Shown: positions 23,802 to 36,997, counted from the first letter of the stretch. The stretch is DNA of 64,000 nucleotides from Magnolia sinica (GCF_029962835.1 NC_080574.1:41656501-41720500); one strand, 5' to 3'. A program made the numbers and translations. Notes: a model not told the origin generated them from the sequence alone.

Positions 23802-25588
23802 TGTCACGCCCAGAAATTCGAGTATTTGAATAGAGTAATCCGAACCCGAATCCCAATCCCGTGAGGTACAAGATTCATTTTTATTTAAGTCTATATAACT
23901 AATTTTCATTCCCAACATACTAAAATTACTCATAACATCATTTACATCAACTAAGCACAAATTAAAATTTTCATGTCACAATGCCAAAATAAGTAAGTCA
24001 CTTGACTTCAATGCATCATTCTTTCATTAAAATAAAATTGAGAAAAAGAAAATACAAAATCCATTAAGTCTAAACAAAAACAAAAACAAAAGTAATCCCT
24101 AAGACTAAGTATGACTTTGGCTCATCAACAATAGTATGCATCCTCGAAATATTCATACCCAGTACCTGAAATAGTTTAAACACCCTGAGTACGACAACTC
24201 AATAGAATCGTTTTCATCCCAACAGAAATTTTTACATTAATACCATGACACACCTTCATAAAAATAAATAAATTTTTTTTAAAAAAAAAAAAAAAACCTT
24301 TAAGGAGACAATAATTACTTATAAAAAAATTTTAAAATCAAAGAAAATGATTCCATAAATGATTGAATTAAAAGTGCACTCCTCTACAATTAGCTTGAAA
24401 ATATATTTACTTGACGATCTTTCAGGGAATGACCCTAGGCAGAGCACCACGTGATATATTTTAGGGAACAATGGGAAGAGAACCACGTGATATCTTTTAG
24501 GGGTGAATCTAGGGCAGCACACCCATGTATGTACCTTTTAAGACATAGCCAAGGAAGAACACCCATGCCGATCTTTCGAAAGTGACCCCATATAGAGTAC
24601 CTGGGTCTATATCTTTTAGGGAATTACTCAAGGCAGAGCACCCGTGTTGATCTTTCGCGAATGACCCCAAGCAGATAACTCGTATCACGATATTTTAGCC
24701 ATACACTCTAAAATTTCACAATGTATTCTCTCAAAAATTGACATACCACATATCCAGTAGTTCAGATTTTTATGGAGATGCAACTTCAACAACAATACCA
24801 TGAAATTTTAAATAAAATAATAACCCATTGATGGTAACTTAAAGAAGGCATACACTATAAGGGAAAAACAGACATAATATATTTGTGTATAAGTAACATT
24901 AATCCAATGTGTACCTTATTTAATAAAGCAAAAGGAATTCATGAATTTTATAATTAAAAATAATAACTGCTTGACAGTAACTCAAAAAGGCATATATTAA
25001 GAGGGAAAAATGAACATAATATATTTCAGATTTTTATGCACAAGTAGTCATCAATCTGTATATTATTTAACAACACATCAACACTAAAGGATTCAACGCA
25101 TATGATATTTAGGTATAAATCTCTGTGTGGGGTGTAGATTAAATCACCTACCTGATGCATGAACTCTGTCAAGATACAGCTATAACACAACTTAACGATT
25201 GATGATCTTGCCGAGGAAGATGGTACCTTCTCTAATAGGGACTTGTTGATCGATGGTTTTTCGACGATTTTCCTTCTTTAAGATGATGGATTTTGATGTT
25301 GGAAGCTTAGGAGGTGAGGGATTAAGAATTAAATGGAGATTTGGCAGTGGCTTCGGAGGTTCATGGCTTCGTGGTTGAGGCGGTATGTGTGCACAACGCA
25401 CGTCACTGATTATTATCATTATTATCAATATTATTTTCTTCCTTTTTTTCTTCTTTTCGTAACATGAATGGTTTGGATTGCTTTTGGTGCGGATTCGTTT
25501 TGTTGTCGAGCGAAAAAATAGGAGAAGTGGGAGAGAGATTCAGGATATTGGTTTAGCGGTGACATATGTCGTTCATTATGTGTGTGTA

Positions 25589-25622
<34 letters not shown>

Positions 25623-25997
25623 AAGATAGGTTAAAATGACAAGATCCACCAAATGAACGGTTCATATCATGACCTCGGGCCCACTTACCCGATGGTTTAG
25701 AGGTAATAGATGGTTCCGGGAGCCTTTTGTTGTGAGCGAAAAAAAAAATAGAAAAGAAGAGAAAAGCTTGGGAAGATTGGTTAACGCATGTCTCTTGTAA
25801 TATATTTTTTTCATTTATTTATTTTTACACAATGGGCCCTATAGTGGCGTTGCAGGGAATCCATTCCGTTCATCTGCTTTGCCTAGTCATGATAGGGCGT
25901 GGGTTCAAAAATGAAGGCAATCTAAAGTTATGGTGGGCCACACTAAAGGGATCAGTGGGGTTTAGAATACATACCGTGTAAAAAATGGGATGTTACA
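23802..25997 (-). repeat. 5' LTR of the Gypsy-like element
   Basis: 2196 bp. On the plus strand it starts TGTCACGCCC and ends GGGATGTTACA. It aligns with 18837-21086 and contains the same ~40-bp minisatellite (about 24415-24700). Confidence 0.85.
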
Positions 25998-26123
25998 GTT
26001 TTATTCAGCGAGAGTTCATGAGTTGATTGGGCCTAATGGCTTGAGTTCACAAGTTCGTGTGCAACATCTCCTCCCTCAGGCAGTGGTTGATCACATTTCG
26101 GATGAGGAGATCTATACCTTTAC
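25998..26123 (+). pseudogene. LINE copy 2, piece 2 of 5
   Basis: 126 bp that continue piece 1: 'cctcaggcagtggttgatca' matches 'ttgccgcaagttgtcatcaa' of the upstream LINE (about 17260), and 'gatgaggagatctatacct' matches 'gatgaagggatctgcacct'. It is cut by the next insertion at 26124. Confidence 0.8.
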
Positions 26124-27084
26124 TGTAACACCCCGTCCATTCCGTACTATTCTTTTATACTTATGTACATGATGATCGACGCCCTTAGCTAGACATGGAT
26201 TAGTCATTCATAGTACACACCTAACTGACCAGAACCCCAAGACCTTGAAACTTATCTCATATCGACCGCCCCGTCGCCTCAATTATGGAGGTACAACCCA
26301 TGCGTCTGTACGATACTCCGTTTGTGATATATGCTATGAAGAATAATTAGTGTATCATGTGCACATGGTGCCATGTACTCCCTTCCATACATGTGCACAA
26401 CACATGTCATACACACATGCACATGCCACGCATGGGTAAGAGAATCACTACCCATGTGTGTGATGTCACACACCCATACCTCTCATCTCTCATGTGCATG
26501 AAAAGTCAACTCTCTTCCATGCCACACCTCATGCATGACATCATCACACCATGTCATCCCATACTCCTTTAATCCAATATTAATTACAAAGCATGAATTA
26601 ATTACCATAATCCTATCATAAGCTAAGATTAATCACATTAGCCTAACTTAACCATATTTTATTCATTTCTCTACATAAACCCCTCTATCCCTTAGCATTT
26701 CACCATTTTCCATGGAGAGAGAGAGAGAGGAGTGATTTTGGTGGGCCATCAACACCATCAATCCCATCCCTTCCATCCATCTCAACCATCAATTCCATCC
26801 CTTCCATCCATCTCAACAATCCATGTAATTCATCAAGGTGAGTACACCCTCTCCACTTATATTTATTTTTGTTTTCATTGTGTTTATGGATGGTGAAGAT
26901 GACACTCTAATGTTAGGAATGATATGGATGATGAACATAATATGAATGATGGTGGAGATAATTATAATGATGATGATGATGCTATTAATGGTGTGGATGC
27001 ATAGGAGAATATATTTTTAAAAAAAAAAAAAACAAGAAGAAGAAGAAGAAAAATCAAATTATTCTAGACTTCTTGTGGAACCCA

Positions 27085-28615
27085 TTGATAGTGGGCCCCA
27101 CCAAATTGTTTATATGACATCCAAATCATCCAAGCATTGGCCCATTAGGGTGGCCAAACTCACACATGCACACGTGCACATATCAAACAATATATATTTT
27201 TGTAAATAAAATAAGAGAGATGGAGAGACGCTACTGCCCAGCGTACAGGGACACTGCTTGCCTGCTGCATGAATTCGATAAGAGGGGCTATGGGCCCACA
27301 ATAGGCCCTACCCTTGATGTATGTACCTAATCCACACCATCCATCATATTTCCCAGCTCATTTTAGACCTTGAGCTGAAAAATAAAGCCAATCCAAATCT
27401 CTGGTAGGCAACACCATCAAAAAAAGGTAATAATTTGTTAGGGCCCACTGTGATGTTCTGTACATTGAAAAATAATGAATAGTGGACTTGTTACATTTGT
27501 CCTGGGCCATAGAACCCAGCTAACGGATTAGATTGTCCTATTGTGGGCCCCATACTTGAAAACCTATGATTTCAAAAAAAAATAAAAATAATGGCAGCAC
27601 CTGACGCAGTTGCTATCAGCGTCAAAATTAACACTGCAGCAAGCAGCGTCTATAGCTGGACGCTGGAAGAATGTGGCCCCACCTTAATGTATCTTGAACA
27701 TCAGCACCGTACATTTAATGGGTTCCGTTTGGAAATGGGTCACCTCCAAATTTTAGCCATACACGGAACTCAGGTGGCCTACACCATTAAAAATCATGTA
27801 TAGACATGCTAAAACATATAGAAGTACTTGCTGGGGCCCACTTGAAACTTTGATGCATCTGAAACTTGGACTGACCCCTCCACCAAGTGGGACACACACA
27901 ATGGATGGACTGGATCTCTCAAGTGACCCACCTTGATGAGAAAATATACAAATAATAATAATAATAATAATATCAAAATAAAATAATGGTGTGAGGAAGT
28001 GACGTCCTCACTAGACGTCCACATTTGGGGTAAAATTTTGTGGGCTGATCATGGCCACACCATGATGTATGTGCTAAATCCACACCATTTATCCATCTTA
28101 CTAGCACCATTTATTGTATGGTCCCAAAAATCAGGCCGATTAGAAGTTCATGTAGGTTATGCCACTTGGACAGTGGAAATTGTATACAAAATACTTAGAT
28201 TTTTCTAGGGCCCACCTTGGTGATGAAAGGCATATCTGGGCTATTCATTCACTCCTTCAGACCATTTTAAGTCATGAGCAAAAGAATGAGGCAGATCCAC
28301 AACTTAGGTGGACCACACTATAAGAAACAGCGGGAATAAAATTCTCTACTATTAAATTATTTAAGTTCTACTGTGATGTGTGACTGCCACCAAAGTTGGG
28401 TCAGCCATTAGATCTTGGAGCCAACTCATTACGTGTATTTTACATCCTAGTCGTCCATCATTTAGACCATCCATGTGTTATAAGTCCCACTCGACGTATG
28501 TACCTTATATCCATATCGTTCATCTAATGGGTGGTATCAGCTATGATGTTGTTTGTTATATGAATTGTTCATGGGGTGAACCCCACCATGTCAATGGGAC
28601 CCACAATTATACAAA

Positions 28616-28648
<33 letters not shown>

Positions 28649-28870
28649 GGAAAGGAAATTGCATGCTTACCAATGAAAGCTTCCCTGGACATAATGCGAT
28701 GCATGTGAAGCCCACCTAGGTGCATGTGTTATATACCCACACTGCCTATATATTTTCCAGTCACTTGGGAAGTGAGCCCACCTCCTGCCCGTGGACACAA
28801 GATGAAGTAGAACTCAATTTTAGGTGGGCCAGGCCATGCTACAAGTAGAAACAGTGAAATAACCATTGGA
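27085..28870. repeat. Cluster of MITE-type fragments and (AAT)n runs
   Basis: Repeated 'gtgggcccca', 'tgatgtatgt...aatccacaccat' and 'gaccacac...' blocks show several decayed small non-coding elements inserted in the larger element. Short AAT runs lie at about 27951-27971 and 28617-28648. No coding capacity. Confidence 0.55.
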
Positions 28871-29935
28871 AATTCTTAGGCTCTAGTGTGCCCTTATATG
28901 CTGGGATGCTTCCTTGACCATGGACTCTACTTTGTAGTATGATGTAGATCTATGCCTTTCATCAGTTTATCCTCATCATTTTAAGGTATGGTTCCATAAA
29001 CTAGTCAGATCCAAATCTCATGCCACGAGAGCAATATTGATCACTTTTCCACCATTAAATATTTCCTAGAGTTGCGGTAATGTTTGTGAGAAATCTATCC
29101 ATCTATTCCTTTTAACCGATTATGGACCACCTAATATACATGTTTTACCAGCCATTCATCTATTTTTATTAGATCATTTTAGAGTGTGGGGCTACCTATA
29201 TATTTACTGCAATCTAAGTCGTTTTCATGGTGCCTATTGTAATAGCTATTCCTCATTTAGTCCACCAGTTGGTAGGAATTATGTGGATCACTACACTATA
29301 GGAATTTGGGATCTTGGGTGGCCCAACTAGTAGTGTGGATTGGTGAAAGTTGTGTGGACCACCACATGTGAGTGCTTGATTTTGATAGCCCACCTAATGG
29401 TATGAAAATTGGGGGTAATCATGTGACTACTTGTCTAAATAGATTTATGATTGTTGTGGCCATTGACCATATGATCACTGCCGGGATGAGTGATAACTAG
29501 ATTTGACAAAATGGTGCTGAATATATAGCTCATAAATCTTGTGATCATGCGTGACATGGATAGCCGTAAATCATATGGGTATGTGGGGAATGTGTAGCCC
29601 AACCATATGATCAAGTAGTGCTTTGATGACTACTAAACTATGTGAAATTGTGGTACTGGCCGCCCGGCTATGTGAAAATTTAGTAAAGCGGTTGCCCCAT
29701 TATGCGAAATATGGTATAATAATAATAATAATAAGTAAACATCTCACCTTAAGTCCCTTATTATTACAAGTAGAGTGATATTTGTGTGGCCACTCAACCA
29801 TAGACTTCTGATAATGGAGTGGCCATAAAACCATGTGGGCACATGAGAAATTATGTGATTACTCAGACTCATGGACTATGCCGATGGTGTAACTTCCCGG
29901 GTATATGAACTTAGGACTTGTGACAGATTGATCAT

Positions 29936-30414
29936 AGGCCCATTGAGATATATTTTCGTCCCATATGATGAGGCTCATTGTGATGTATTTTCTGCCCATG
30001 TGATGTGGCCCATAGTGATGTTTATTAGGCCCAGGTATGTGACCTACCTGTGAAATAGATTTAAGACCACTTGTAATGTATTCGAGGCCCATGGGCGAGG
30101 CCCAATGTGATGTATTTGAGACCCATGAACGTGGCTCATTAAGATGTATTTTAGGCCCATAGGTTGTGGCTCATTGTGATATATTTGAGGCCCATGTGTA
30201 GGGCCCACCTCTTGTGTATTTGAAGCCCATGGGTCGTGAAGCCTGATGTGGTGTATTCATGGCCCATGAGCTGAGGCCCATTGCGATGTGTAGTGCACAT
30301 ATGATACGGCCCAATGTGATGTATATGCGGCCCATGAGTGAGGCCCAATGCGATGAATGTGCGGCCCTTGTGTGAGACCCAAAGCGATGTATATGAGGAC
30401 CAATGTGATGTGTG
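29936..30414. repeat. Tandem ~35-bp 'ggcccatg...gatgtat' repeat
   Basis: About a dozen degenerate units combining 'gaggcccaatgtgatgtat' with 'ggcccatgagtgaggc'. Their regularity makes several overlapping minus-strand open frames with repeated His/Gly/Trp patterns at 29859-30556. I treat those as shadows of the repeat. Confidence 0.8.
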
Positions 30415-32347
30415 ATTTCGCCATAATGTATGTATTGATGTTTATGTGGGTCATTCCTTGGGGGCAATGTTGGTTAAATGTCCACATTATCGAAGCTGAT
30501 TGTTGAGGCCGGTTATTAATACCGATTATAAGTATGTGATAGCATAGCATCATCATACATGCCCATACGCATCATCTGCATGTTTGTTATGAGATGTGGT
30601 TGACCATTGCATATGTCATTAGGTAGATTATTATGAGACTCCCTGATAGACGAAGGTTATCTCACATGAGTGCACGGTATGCACAGGATTGATGCATAAC
30701 TGGATTGTATGACTCATGTATCTTGCATTGTGTGCCCTAGCGACATCAGGGCCATAGCCTCCACAGGCATATCGTGGATGGCCAAACGGGACACCAGAAA
30801 TATTTGGTTCTAGCATACGGGCGCCATAGATGTCCTTGGGTGAAAATCCATAAACCTCCGAGGCCAGGAGAAGCCCCAACGTCGAGACCGAGTGAATACA
30901 TGAGCACCCGAGTGCCGAATACCAGGAGGCCGCGTCTCCCACTGCGTCGTGGTCGGTTGGGAGGAGGTGTGGCCTTACCCGCCTGAGCGTAGGGGCAATA
31001 CTAGGCTGAGTTTGACCAGCTCGTGAATGGGTCTGCTATCGACGTGCCAGATAGGTATTGGCAGACTATTGGTCAGGCGGATAGTGAGGTTTCTTATGCT
31101 CACTTGGACTGTGCGGCTGGGAGAACGGCAATGCTATTTGGAGTGTACTAAACCCCGGTGATGATCTCAGAGATGAACCATACTAATATGTGGACTTATT
31201 GAGCAGGAGTTGCATACTCATTCATTCATTCACTCACTATCTACTCGGGATAGTGGTGCGTAATTATTTGTTACGTGTACCTTCGCAACGGCCATAATTT
31301 CGATTGGGGCGCGCGACTAACCTGAGATCAAGAGTTTACCACATTGAGTCTGACTATCCAAATTTAGGTATGGGACTGGTTTGGATAGAAGTCTCTTATG
31401 ATGGACCCCATAGCCTGTGATACTACGTACTATCATCCCAAATTCACTCCAGCATGGTCATTCCATTCGCACTGCATATTGCATTACATCCACGGCATAT
31501 GGCATTTTGGGTTACTGTGTTTCTGTATTTAGATACGGCTGACAGTGAACTCATTAGGAATTTTATATTACATTGTATCTTCGATATCTAATATTTGGCT
31601 CTTTTTGACTCCTCATTTGAATAGTTGATCTGTATTGCATACTCTGATATTGTATGACTCATGGAGTTATCAGTATTTTCGCTTACTATGATATTGTATG
31701 ATTCATGATCTTACCAATATTTCTGATATTGTATGATTATGGCATGACAATACGATGATGATGATGTGATTATGGATGCATGTAATACGGTTACGGTTGT
31801 GGTATAGGAGAAATGAAAATATGACTTGGTGATGCTGGTAGCATTGACTCGGAGTATTACTATAATGCATATGCATTGCATTGGCATTGGCATCGGCATC
31901 ATACCTTATGTACTATATGCCTTTCACCATACATGATTTCTTCGTAGCATATCCATCTTGCTTACATGTACGACACACTGCACACACGTGTATACTCATT
32001 AGGCTTTTTGCCTAAGCTTCCTATTTTTCTTTTTTTTCAGGGCAGGAGTAGCTTGGAAGACTTAGCTTTCTCGATGCATTGTATCTATTTTTTTTATTTG
32101 GCAATGTTGACGCCGTGTACCCTTGGAAAGCATGCTACTTGTAACCATCGTGATTTATAATGGAGAGTGTTGCTTGGTATTTTGATCATGGATCTTCATG
32201 CTCAGATATTATTATATGTATATACAAAAAAAAATCAGTCAAAAATCTTCCTTGTGGTGCGCCGAACTCGGGACTTAGTGTATGAAAGTCGAGTGCCAGA
32301 TTCGGGGTATCACGGAAGTTGTCTGTCCCCGGGTTTGGGGCGTGACA

Positions 32348-32481
32348 TTTACATTGGAGGAAAAATATATTTTGACAGACTCCACTTCAGGTGAATTTGA
32401 CGTCAGGTCGACTTAGAAAATTATCAGAACTGTGGGCGAGAAGAAAGACTAGTGCAAGTGGGTGTGGCACCGAAAGCTCCA
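32348..32481 (+). pseudogene. LINE copy 2, piece 3 of 5
   Basis: 134 bp that continue piece 2 after the TTTAC duplication: 'attggaggaaaaatatattt' fits 'tatggaggataagtgcatct' of the upstream LINE, and 'gggtgtggcaccgaaagctc' matches 'gggtgtggcacgcgaagctc' near 17419. It is cut at 32481 by the Copia element. Confidence 0.8.
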
Positions 32482-33154
32482 TGTTGAGATGTGGAGCCAC
32501 ATCTGGACGGTCGCTAGATCGGTCGAGTGCCCTGCTCGACCGATCGAGTGGCCCACTCGACCAGTCGTGGACTGGCTCAACTTAAAGTCCAGCGAGCATC
32601 AATTTTTTGGGTTCCGCGGTACTCTACCAGTCGAGGCCCATGCTGTAACACCCCATACTTTTTTTTACTCGGGTGTTACCACGAGAACCTGACTTAGTAT
32701 TAATACAATCCCAATTTAGGTGAACATTCACACTCTGGCCTATCTTAAGTTAATACCCTAATAATTCATTTCAAATGTGATGTGATTGTATAAATATACT
32801 ATAATACAAAGTAAATTTTATAGTTATTCGTAGTAATACATATGTTACTTGGATTATTTAAATTTTTTTATATTATTTAACTATTGCATGCCAACACATT
32901 ATCATATAATTGATGTACATTGACTAATATTTGTATTCTTAACTATATATTATTACAACAATACGTTATGAATAATAATGATTGTAAATAGATACTTATC
33001 TATGACTATTAATATGTTATACTAAGCAAATATAAAAATATATTTTATTATATAATCTAAGACATTATTTACTAATATTATTATAATGAATGTATAAGAA
33101 TACAACATAAATTAACTACGGTACACTTGGAATATTCTTAATGATAATTATGAA

Positions 33155-33192
<38 letters not shown>

Positions 33193-34549
33193 TATTACCA
33201 ATTAAACTTTATTAATTAATAAACGATTATTAATATAAAATATAATATGTTAGCAATTATATTTAAATATAAAATAATGCAATATATATGTATATATACA
33301 TATTCTTATGTAAGATAATACTTACATAAGTGGGTTGTGGACCTGACCGGCCCACTAGCTCGATGAACGGTCCTGATCTCATGAGTGAACCACAGATTAT
33401 CAATGGATTGATGATAATCGTCATTCAAAGGCTAATTTTCAAGCTGATATGGCCCACTTAAGACTTGGATCGTCTTCATTCGTTGGATTGGACCTTATTT
33501 TGAGCTGAAAAAACAGATGAACGGAGTGGATTTCTGTTAGACCAACCCTGTGGGCCCTACTCGTGATGTGTGTGCACGCCCATGTGTGCACCCGCCACGC
33601 ACCAGTCCTGGAGAAGCCGGTCAATCGGGTTTGACCCGATATCTCAAAAAAAAAAAAAAAAAAAAAAAAAGGAGATTTCTTTCCCTGCCTTCCCGCCAAC
33701 GCCCATTTAAAACGAGCCATCCCCGTGCGTGATATTTGGCCCACCTACACTGGCCACCTGGACGATCCAAACCGTCCATCTTGAAGGTCAAGAGATTTAT
33801 ACCGTATCCCGAAGTTTCACACGTTTCCTCCTACGTGAAACTGCACAAGCACGGTCTCAATGGGGCTGTGCAAAACCACACTTCCAAAAGTGGAAATCCT
33901 TCTGCTTTCCACGCGAGCAATCCGCGTGCATCTACTCCATTCCATCATAGCCGTGCATTCCAAGAGATATCAGCCCTCCACGCAAGGGCTTCTTAAAACC
34001 CAAACCGAACTTTCACCACCGCCGCTTTTGAATCTAGACCCTTGTGAGATGCTAATCTTCGTCCATTTTGTGGGTCTCACAAGTACCTAGGGACCAATCC
34101 GGTCCTTCCAAAGGTTCCAGATGGGACAATGAGCCATCCAATGAAAAACCGCCATCGACAGGCCCATCATCTTCTCCGTTAGCTGAGAAACCCACCACCT
34201 CCTGGTGGGCCCCATTTAGTGATCTGGGACGTCCATCAGATGGAACATCATGCCAGAAACACATCCATAGAAGCCTTATAGCCTTGCACAAGGGATTCCA
34301 CTCGATCAGCAATTCTCGAGGCGTTTAGTTTGTGTGAAAACGCAAACTACGACTAATACAGTGATTAGCATTCTAAACTAATAACTACGTTGTTGGCGTG
34401 GTTTACAAAAGCTCTCTTTTAGGGCAGCCATCTGAAAAGAAAGAAAAGAAAAAAAAAGGGGGTGGTGTAATGAGAGAAGAGAGCACCGCTGCCACTCTGT
34501 TTCAGCTCGTCCCGAGCCTGGACGTGGCCGACCGATTCGTCTCAGCCTA

Positions 34550-34579
34550 GTGATTGCTGGACGCTGCACAAGAAGAAAT

Positions 34580-34622
<43 letters not shown>

Positions 34623-35150
34623 GAAAAGAAAGAAGGAAGAAAGAGAGGAACAGGGGAAAAAAGGGCAGAGAGGGACGGCGTTGCGCTGCCATTGCCACAC
34701 CCCCTGGTCCGGGCTGGAGTCTTGTTGGAGCTCCAGCAGGAAAGGAAGAAAGAGAAAGGAGAGGAAGAAAAGAGAGAGAAAGAAAGGAAGAAGAAGAAGG
34801 AAAAGATGAGGGAGAAAAGAGAGAGGCAGGGTGGTGCGACTACTATTGCCGCACCGAGTTAGGTAGAGGGTAGTTGCTGAGTGCGAGACGCGGTCCAGCA
34901 AGACTGAGTTGGGTGCGGTCGGGTCCAGCAGCTGCTGGTCGGTATCGATGAGAAGAAGAGAAAGGAGGAAGGTAGAGAGGAAGAGGAACGAGTAGAGAGA
35001 GGGGGCTGGTGGTGATTGCAGCTGAGTTGACTCAGCTGGGACCGAGTCCAGTGAGTCAAGTTGGACTTGGGGTTGTCCAGGTCTAGCTGGACATTTCAGT
35101 GGGGAATGAGAGAGAGGAAGTGAAAGGAAGAAGAAAAAAAGGGGGGAGGA
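34550..35150. repeat. GA-rich tract with (GA)n run
   Basis: A pure GA run at about 34580-34620 lies within 600 bp of purine-rich plus strand. The long opposing frames (107 and 102 codons on plus, 204 on minus) consist of Glu/Arg/Lys or Leu/Ser/Phe and reflect composition. Confidence 0.85.
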
Positions 35151-35869
35151 GATCAAGTTGACTCGGTTTGCTCTAGCTGAGTTCGCGTCGAATCGCGAAG
35201 TTAAACTACCGAGTCATGGTAAATCAAAACCCATTTCCTTTGTTATTATTGAGTTGACTCAGTGAGTTTTCACTGAGTGTATTAAACCTAGAAGCCAAGC
35301 ACTAACTATTTCTCTTAATGTTTTGTTTGGGTCGTGGACACCTATCATCGAGTAGATTTGACTCTATCAAACATCAGTCATGCTATCTAGCGGGCCACGC
35401 AACTAGATTGCTTGATCGAGGTGAGGACTCAACCTTTGAGCTCCCCACTTAATTTTATCAATCTAAATATAGATGATGACATGATTCCTCTAATCGAGTT
35501 ACTTACCTTGTTATTAAATATGCTAATTTGTTATGAAATAAATTCATGTGTTGGATGATAGGCATCTCTCTTTAATTATGACATGCACAAATGGTTTGAT
35601 GATAACATGCTATTTTCTTTAGTTGTACATGCATTGATTAACTACATGTTACCGTTTGCACTTAAGTGATGGAATGAATGGAATTTATCTTGGACTTATC
35701 ATGTGGTCCCTATTTGCCTTGCATGGCTTGGATCACACCTTGCCTTACATAGTTTGGACCGCATGTTGCCTATGTGGCTTGGGTCGTCTAATTGCCCTCA
35801 TGGCATTGATGGATCATTGGTGCCCTCTTGTGGCTTGATGGTTACATCCATATATCTCGTTACTTCCTA

Positions 35870-36290
35870 GCCATCTTGCGGTATTCAGTCGTACCCTGAT
35901 TTTCCAGATGAAGCTGAAGTTCGTTTATCGATTTTCTATCCATCTTACGGTGTTCATGTAGGACATGATTTTCAGGTGGTCTAGGGTTTGTATGTTGTTT
36001 GTTTCTTCATCTGCGATGTTAGTCATACCATGATTTCAGGGTGGAGCTGAAGTTCGTTTATCGATTTTCTAGCCATCTTGCGGAGTTCACGTACGACATG
36101 ATCTCCAGATGAAAAAGAGGTTTGAAGATTAATTTTCTATTCACCTCATAGATTTCACTTGTGCTATGATTTCTGGGTGAAGCTAAAGTTCACTTATCGA
36201 TTTTCTAGCCATCTTGCGAGATTCACGTACAAATGCGATTCTCGGGATGTAATAGAAAGTCGTATGATTGATTGTTTGGTTATCTGGACA
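35870..36290. repeat. ~90-110-bp degenerate direct repeats
   Basis: The phrases 'gaagttcgtttatcgatttt', 'tagccatcttgcgg' and 'ttcacgtacgacatgat' recur three to four times in the same order. They lie within the nested 4.2-kb element. Confidence 0.7.
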
Positions 36291-36989
36291 TGTTTTCCTT
36301 ACATTACGACTGCCATTATATTTTTCTTATGATGAAATTCTGTTGATTGGTTTGATTTTCTTAATATGAGTATAACTAAGAAATGCCCTGTTTAGTGTAT
36401 CTAATTTCATGACTTGTTATCTATATTAGATTATGAATGATGAGTGCGTAATCTTAGAGGGTGCTCCTCGCTACGATAGCCATTGACGCTATCAAATCGT
36501 AACAGTTGATGCAGGTATAGGGCGAGCCGATGTTGTTCACTAAGTTGTTGGATCAGATCGCGTAGCTAGGGAGTTAGGTGGGGTCCTTATGGCCCGCGTT
36601 AATCTCCACTACTAGTTGATAGACTCATGTTTTTACTTGCTTAAACTTTGTTATTTGATATTGTATAAGTCCTGTATGGGCGCTACATTTGGAATTTTGT
36701 AAGGATCAGAATGTTCTTATTCAATGCATGGTTTATTCTATCTTCATTGCTGTTAACTCTGATTAATGATAAACAGTTCAAATTTACGCTGGATTTTATA
36801 AGCTAACACTCGGATTTTTGGGAAACGGGTTATACATTCGGGTCCTAAAACACGAGGCGTTACACATGCTCAACCAGTCGAGGGTCCGCTCGACCATTCG
36901 AGGTTATGTAGATTCGTTTCCGGATTTGACGCAGACTGCGAATTTTGGAGTCGGTTTTCGCACGGGTGCGAAAGGGGAGTTGTCTAAAC

Positions 36990-36997
36990 TATAAATA
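36990..36997 (+). promoter_or_regulatory. TATA box of the Copia 5' LTR
   Basis: TATAAATA, followed by 'ggggttc'; the same box is at 41496-41503 in the 3' LTR. It is the likely core promoter of the element, with transcription starting some 30 bp downstream. Confidence 0.6.

Larger units (their letters stand above)
18837..25997 (-). mobile_element. Gypsy-like LTR retroelement, coding mostly lost
   Basis: Two direct repeats of about 2.2 kb (18837-21086 and 23802-25997) bound a 2.7-kb interior. On the minus strand the LTR at 23802-25997 is the 5' one, because a 13-base match to the initiator-methionine tRNA 3' end (primer-binding site, 23786-23798) lies just inside it, and a purine-rich tract (complement of 21090-21101) precedes the 3' LTR. 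The interior keeps a zinc-knuckle-like gag remnant near 22.3 kb and little else, so this is a fossil with many breaks. The flanks GTTTC (18832-18836) and GTTTT (25998-26002) are a near-perfect 5-bp target duplication. By eye the LTRs differ by roughly 10%, an insertion several to tens of millions of years old depending on rate. Assignment to Gypsy is inferred from LTR length, PBS and zinc knuckle. Confidence 0.82.
26124..32347 (+). mobile_element. 6.2-kb non-coding TG...CA element (solo LTR or LARD)
   Basis: It starts TGTAACACCCC and ends GGGGCGTGACA, an 11-base near-inverted pair typical of one group of long plant LTRs. It is flanked by a perfect 5-bp target duplication, TTTAC, at 26119-26123 and 32348-32352. 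No gag-pol domain is visible and no internal LTR pair was found. Candidate LTR-like signals are an AT-rich 'ctacataaacccc' at about 26670, a GA run just after it, 'aaggtgagtac' near 26837 and 'ttttttttcagggcaggagt' near 32030. The middle (about 27085-28870) is packed with MITE-type phrases, and 29936-30414 is a tandem repeat. At this size it is either an exceptionally long solo LTR enlarged by insertions or a large non-autonomous derivative. Confidence 0.75.
32644..36864 (+). mobile_element. 4.2-kb non-coding TG...CA element nested in the Copia LTR
   Basis: It starts TGTAACACCCC and ends GGCGTTACA, and is flanked by a perfect 5-bp target duplication, CATGC (32639-32643 and 36865-36869). Because it interrupts the Copia 5' LTR, it inserted after the Copia element. 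No gag-pol domain or internal LTR pair was recognised. It contains an AT-rich left part (32.7-33.3 kb), MITE-like phrases and a poly-A run (33645-33671), a GA-rich block (about 34550-35150), and repeats of 'gaagttcgtttatcgatttt' at about 35930-36200. A solo LTR or a LARD-like element are both possible. Different from the 26124-32347 element beyond the first 11 bases. Confidence 0.75.

Noticed and set aside
29859-30556. Four overlapping minus-strand frames with repeating His/Gly/Trp patterns
   Set aside because: They are translations of the ~35-bp minisatellite in different frames.
33153-33192. AT/AC dinucleotide run as a regulatory site
   Set aside because: Ordinary compound microsatellite within an AT-rich element.
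34542-35156. 204-codon minus-strand frame (and 100-codon plus-strand frames) in a GA-rich tract
   Set aside because: Both strands stay open only because of purine/pyrimidine bias; no domain, and it lies inside a non-coding LTR-type element.
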